From NCBI GenBank assembly GCA_030052355.1, contig JASIGS010000118.1, positions 1 through 5,762 on the forward strand: a stretch of 5,762 nt of DNA. Direction: 5' to 3'. Below the pieces are notes generated by a model. The model was not told the DNA's origin and searched no databases. It saw only the letters and a list, made by a program, of their open reading frames with translations. This DNA comes from Streptosporangiaceae bacterium. GTDB lineage: Bacteria > Actinomycetota > Actinomycetes > Streptosporangiales > Streptosporangiaceae. The position numbers and the translations under genes were made by a program. This document shows positions 4,486-5,762 of the stretch, in pieces. How positions within the stretch are numbered: position 1 is the first letter of the stretch; every line of letters starts with the position of its first letter.

Positions 4486-5762
4486 TCAGGCGCGGGCGAG
4501 TTCCTCGCGTGCCCGCGCCGCCCAGACGACGGCGCCGAGTTGCTGAAACAAAACGAGTGCGGTCCGCGCGTTGCGCGCTGCCGCCTGGCCGTGCCGCGCT
4601 TGCCGGTGCGTCTCTGCCGCGGCGAGGTGCGTCCTGGCCAGGTCGAACGGCATCTCGAGTCGTGCGTGCGCTGCGAAAGCCTCGGCAAGCGCGGCGGCTG
4701 CCGCATCGCTGTCCCCCAGCGCGCCAGCGAGCAACGCCCGGCACCGCGCCGCGGCCGCTATCGCCGGCCCGTTCTGCGCGCGGCGGGAAGCCTGGTCGAA
4801 CGTCGTGATGAGCCGTTCGGCCTGGTCAACCTTGCCGAGCCTGACCAGCGCCTCGGCATCTTCTGGCACGACCCTGGAGTAAGCGGGACTGCTGGCAGCC
4901 TGTGCGAGCGTCGGACTCGAAATGGCCTCTAGCGCAGCGTGGGCAGCCGCCGCGTCGCCGAGCGACAGGCTGGCCAGCGCGTGCGCATGGGCGCCCCACA
5001 TGGCCGGCAACGCCCACCCGAAACTGCGCGCTCGCTCGATCGCCGTGTCTGCGTCGCGCCTGGCATCGATGAGCTGGCCGCGGCAGGCCCGCAGGATCGA
5101 GCGCATGCCGCAGGTCGCGGCCAGCGGGCCAGCCGAGGACATGGCTGCGCGATAACCCTGCTCGGCGTAGCGCTCGGCAAGACTCCAGTTGCCGGCCCAG
5201 GTCTCCAGCTCCACGAGCCACAGCGCGAGCAACGGCAGGTCACTGTCCGCGCCTTGCTCGATGACCGCCTTGTATTCGTCCATCAGCAGCAGCCTGGCCG
5301 CGGCCAGATCGCCCGCGTAGCGCAGCAGATGACTGGCGACCACCTTCGGCCGAAGCTCCATGGCCTGATGCTCTGCAGGTGCACCCGCCTGCTGGGCGTC
5401 GTCCAGCCAGCGGCTGAGCGCTTCCCGCCGCAACGGCCGACCGTCGGCGACGTCGGCGAACTCGCACAGCACGCGCGCCTGAGCCAGCAAGCCGGGGTCA
5501 CCGGCGCGCGCCGCGAGCTCGAGCGCCTGCCGGTAGTGCTCGCGGCCCGCGGGATCGCCCAGGTTTGCGAGCACGAAGCCGAGGTCCCGGTGCATCGCCG
5601 CGCGCAGGCGCAGGTCATCTGCCGCCGCCTCGGCGAGCCCTCGGTGCAACAGCGCCGCCGCGGACGGCCCGTTCCTGACGTTGCGCGCGACCTTCGCCTG
5701 CAGGTAGAGCGTCCGGGCCCGGCTGGCGCCTGGCGCGGACGCCGCGATGGCCCGCTCGATGA
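4486..5762 (-). CDS. C-terminal helical-repeat (TPR-like) region of a large LAL/AfsR/cyclase-type protein, 5' end missing
   Basis: The frame is open to the window's right edge, giving 424 visible C-terminal residues; the start lies outside, and the first internal start codon (a TTG at 5649) should not be taken as real. The protein is Ala/Leu/Arg-rich with amphipathic helix pairs and recurring turn motifs such as LGD, AGD and GN, typical of degenerate TPR arrays. Fragment residues 346-421, with HARLEMPFDLARTHL and the closing FQQLGAVVWAARAREEL, match the C-terminal helical region of LuxR-LAL regulators and of cyclase/AAA proteins in actinomycetes, which carry a STAND-type ATPase further upstream. 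The protein ends where LAL proteins would continue into a LuxR helix-turn-helix, and none is present. It is therefore either a cyclase- or SARP-type relative without a C-terminal DNA-binding domain, or a shortened LAL. The domain is recognised; the exact function is not. Confidence 0.75.
   Translation of the reverse strand, partial: IERAIAASAPGASRARTLYLQAKVARNVRNGPSAAALLHRGLAEAAADDLRLRAAMHRDLGFVLANLGDPAGREHYRQALELAARAGDPGLLAQARVLCEFADVADGRPLRREALSRWLDDAQQAGAPAEHQAMELRPKVVASHLLRYAGDLAAARLLLMDEYKAVIEQGADSDLPLLALWLVELETWAGNWSLAERYAEQGYRAAMSSAGPLAATCGMRSILRACRGQLIDARRDADTAIERARSFGWALPAMWGAHAHALASLSLGDAAAAHAALEAISSPTLAQAASSPAYSRVVPEDAEALVRLGKVDQAERLITTFDQASRRAQNGPAIAAAARCRALLAGALGDSDAAAAALAEAFAAHARLEMPFDLARTHLAAAETHRQARHGQAAARNARTALVLFQQLGAVVWAARAREELARA

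Noticed and set aside
4136..4744. Minus-strand open frames overlapping the CBS gene and the tail of the helical-repeat gene
   Set aside because: They are Arg/Ala/Gly-rich shadow frames of two better supported coding regions.

Overview
The window is high-GC DNA with the codon bias and gene order of an actinomycete. It carries the block SRAP gene (divergent) / aroA / rsgA known from mycobacteria, followed by hisN and a two-CBS-domain gene as I remember from Streptomyces. The proteins read like mid-branch Actinomycetota rather than close copies of either genus, so I do not name a genus.

Layout. Positions 1-171 (minus) hold the first 57 codons of an SRAP (YedK/HMCES-type) abasic-site DNA-protein crosslink gene. 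A 183-bp divergent promoter region follows. Next on the plus strand come aroA (355-1692, EPSP synthase, shikimate pathway), rsgA (1662-2822, ribosome-assembly GTPase, overlapping the end of aroA), hisN (2990-3775, histidinol-phosphate phosphatase) and a stand-alone CBS-pair protein (3994-4398). Convergent to these, 4486-5762 (minus) is the C-terminal part of a large helical-repeat protein resembling the C-terminal region of LuxR-LAL/AfsR/cyclase-type STAND ATPases. Its 5' end lies outside the window. All gaps between genes are shorter than 300 bp.

How it fits together. The plus-strand genes are housekeeping: one aromatic amino-acid step, one 30S maturation factor, one histidine step and a probable adenylate-sensing CBS protein. 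aroA and rsgA look translationally linked. hisN appears to have its own, possibly leaderless, promoter, and the CBS gene has its own good Shine-Dalgarno.

I see no CRISPR array, transposase, RNA gene or clearly new multi-gene system. The less ordinary content is small: (i) a roughly 40-residue Pro/Leu-rich insertion in RsgA containing three tandem 15-bp repeats; (ii) a 58-bp, AT-richer element bounded by a perfect 12-bp inverted repeat between rsgA and hisN; (iii) a 14-bp tandem repeat array ending in an 8-bp hairpin upstream of the CBS gene; (iv) TANNNT boxes placed so that aroA and hisN could be transcribed without a leader.
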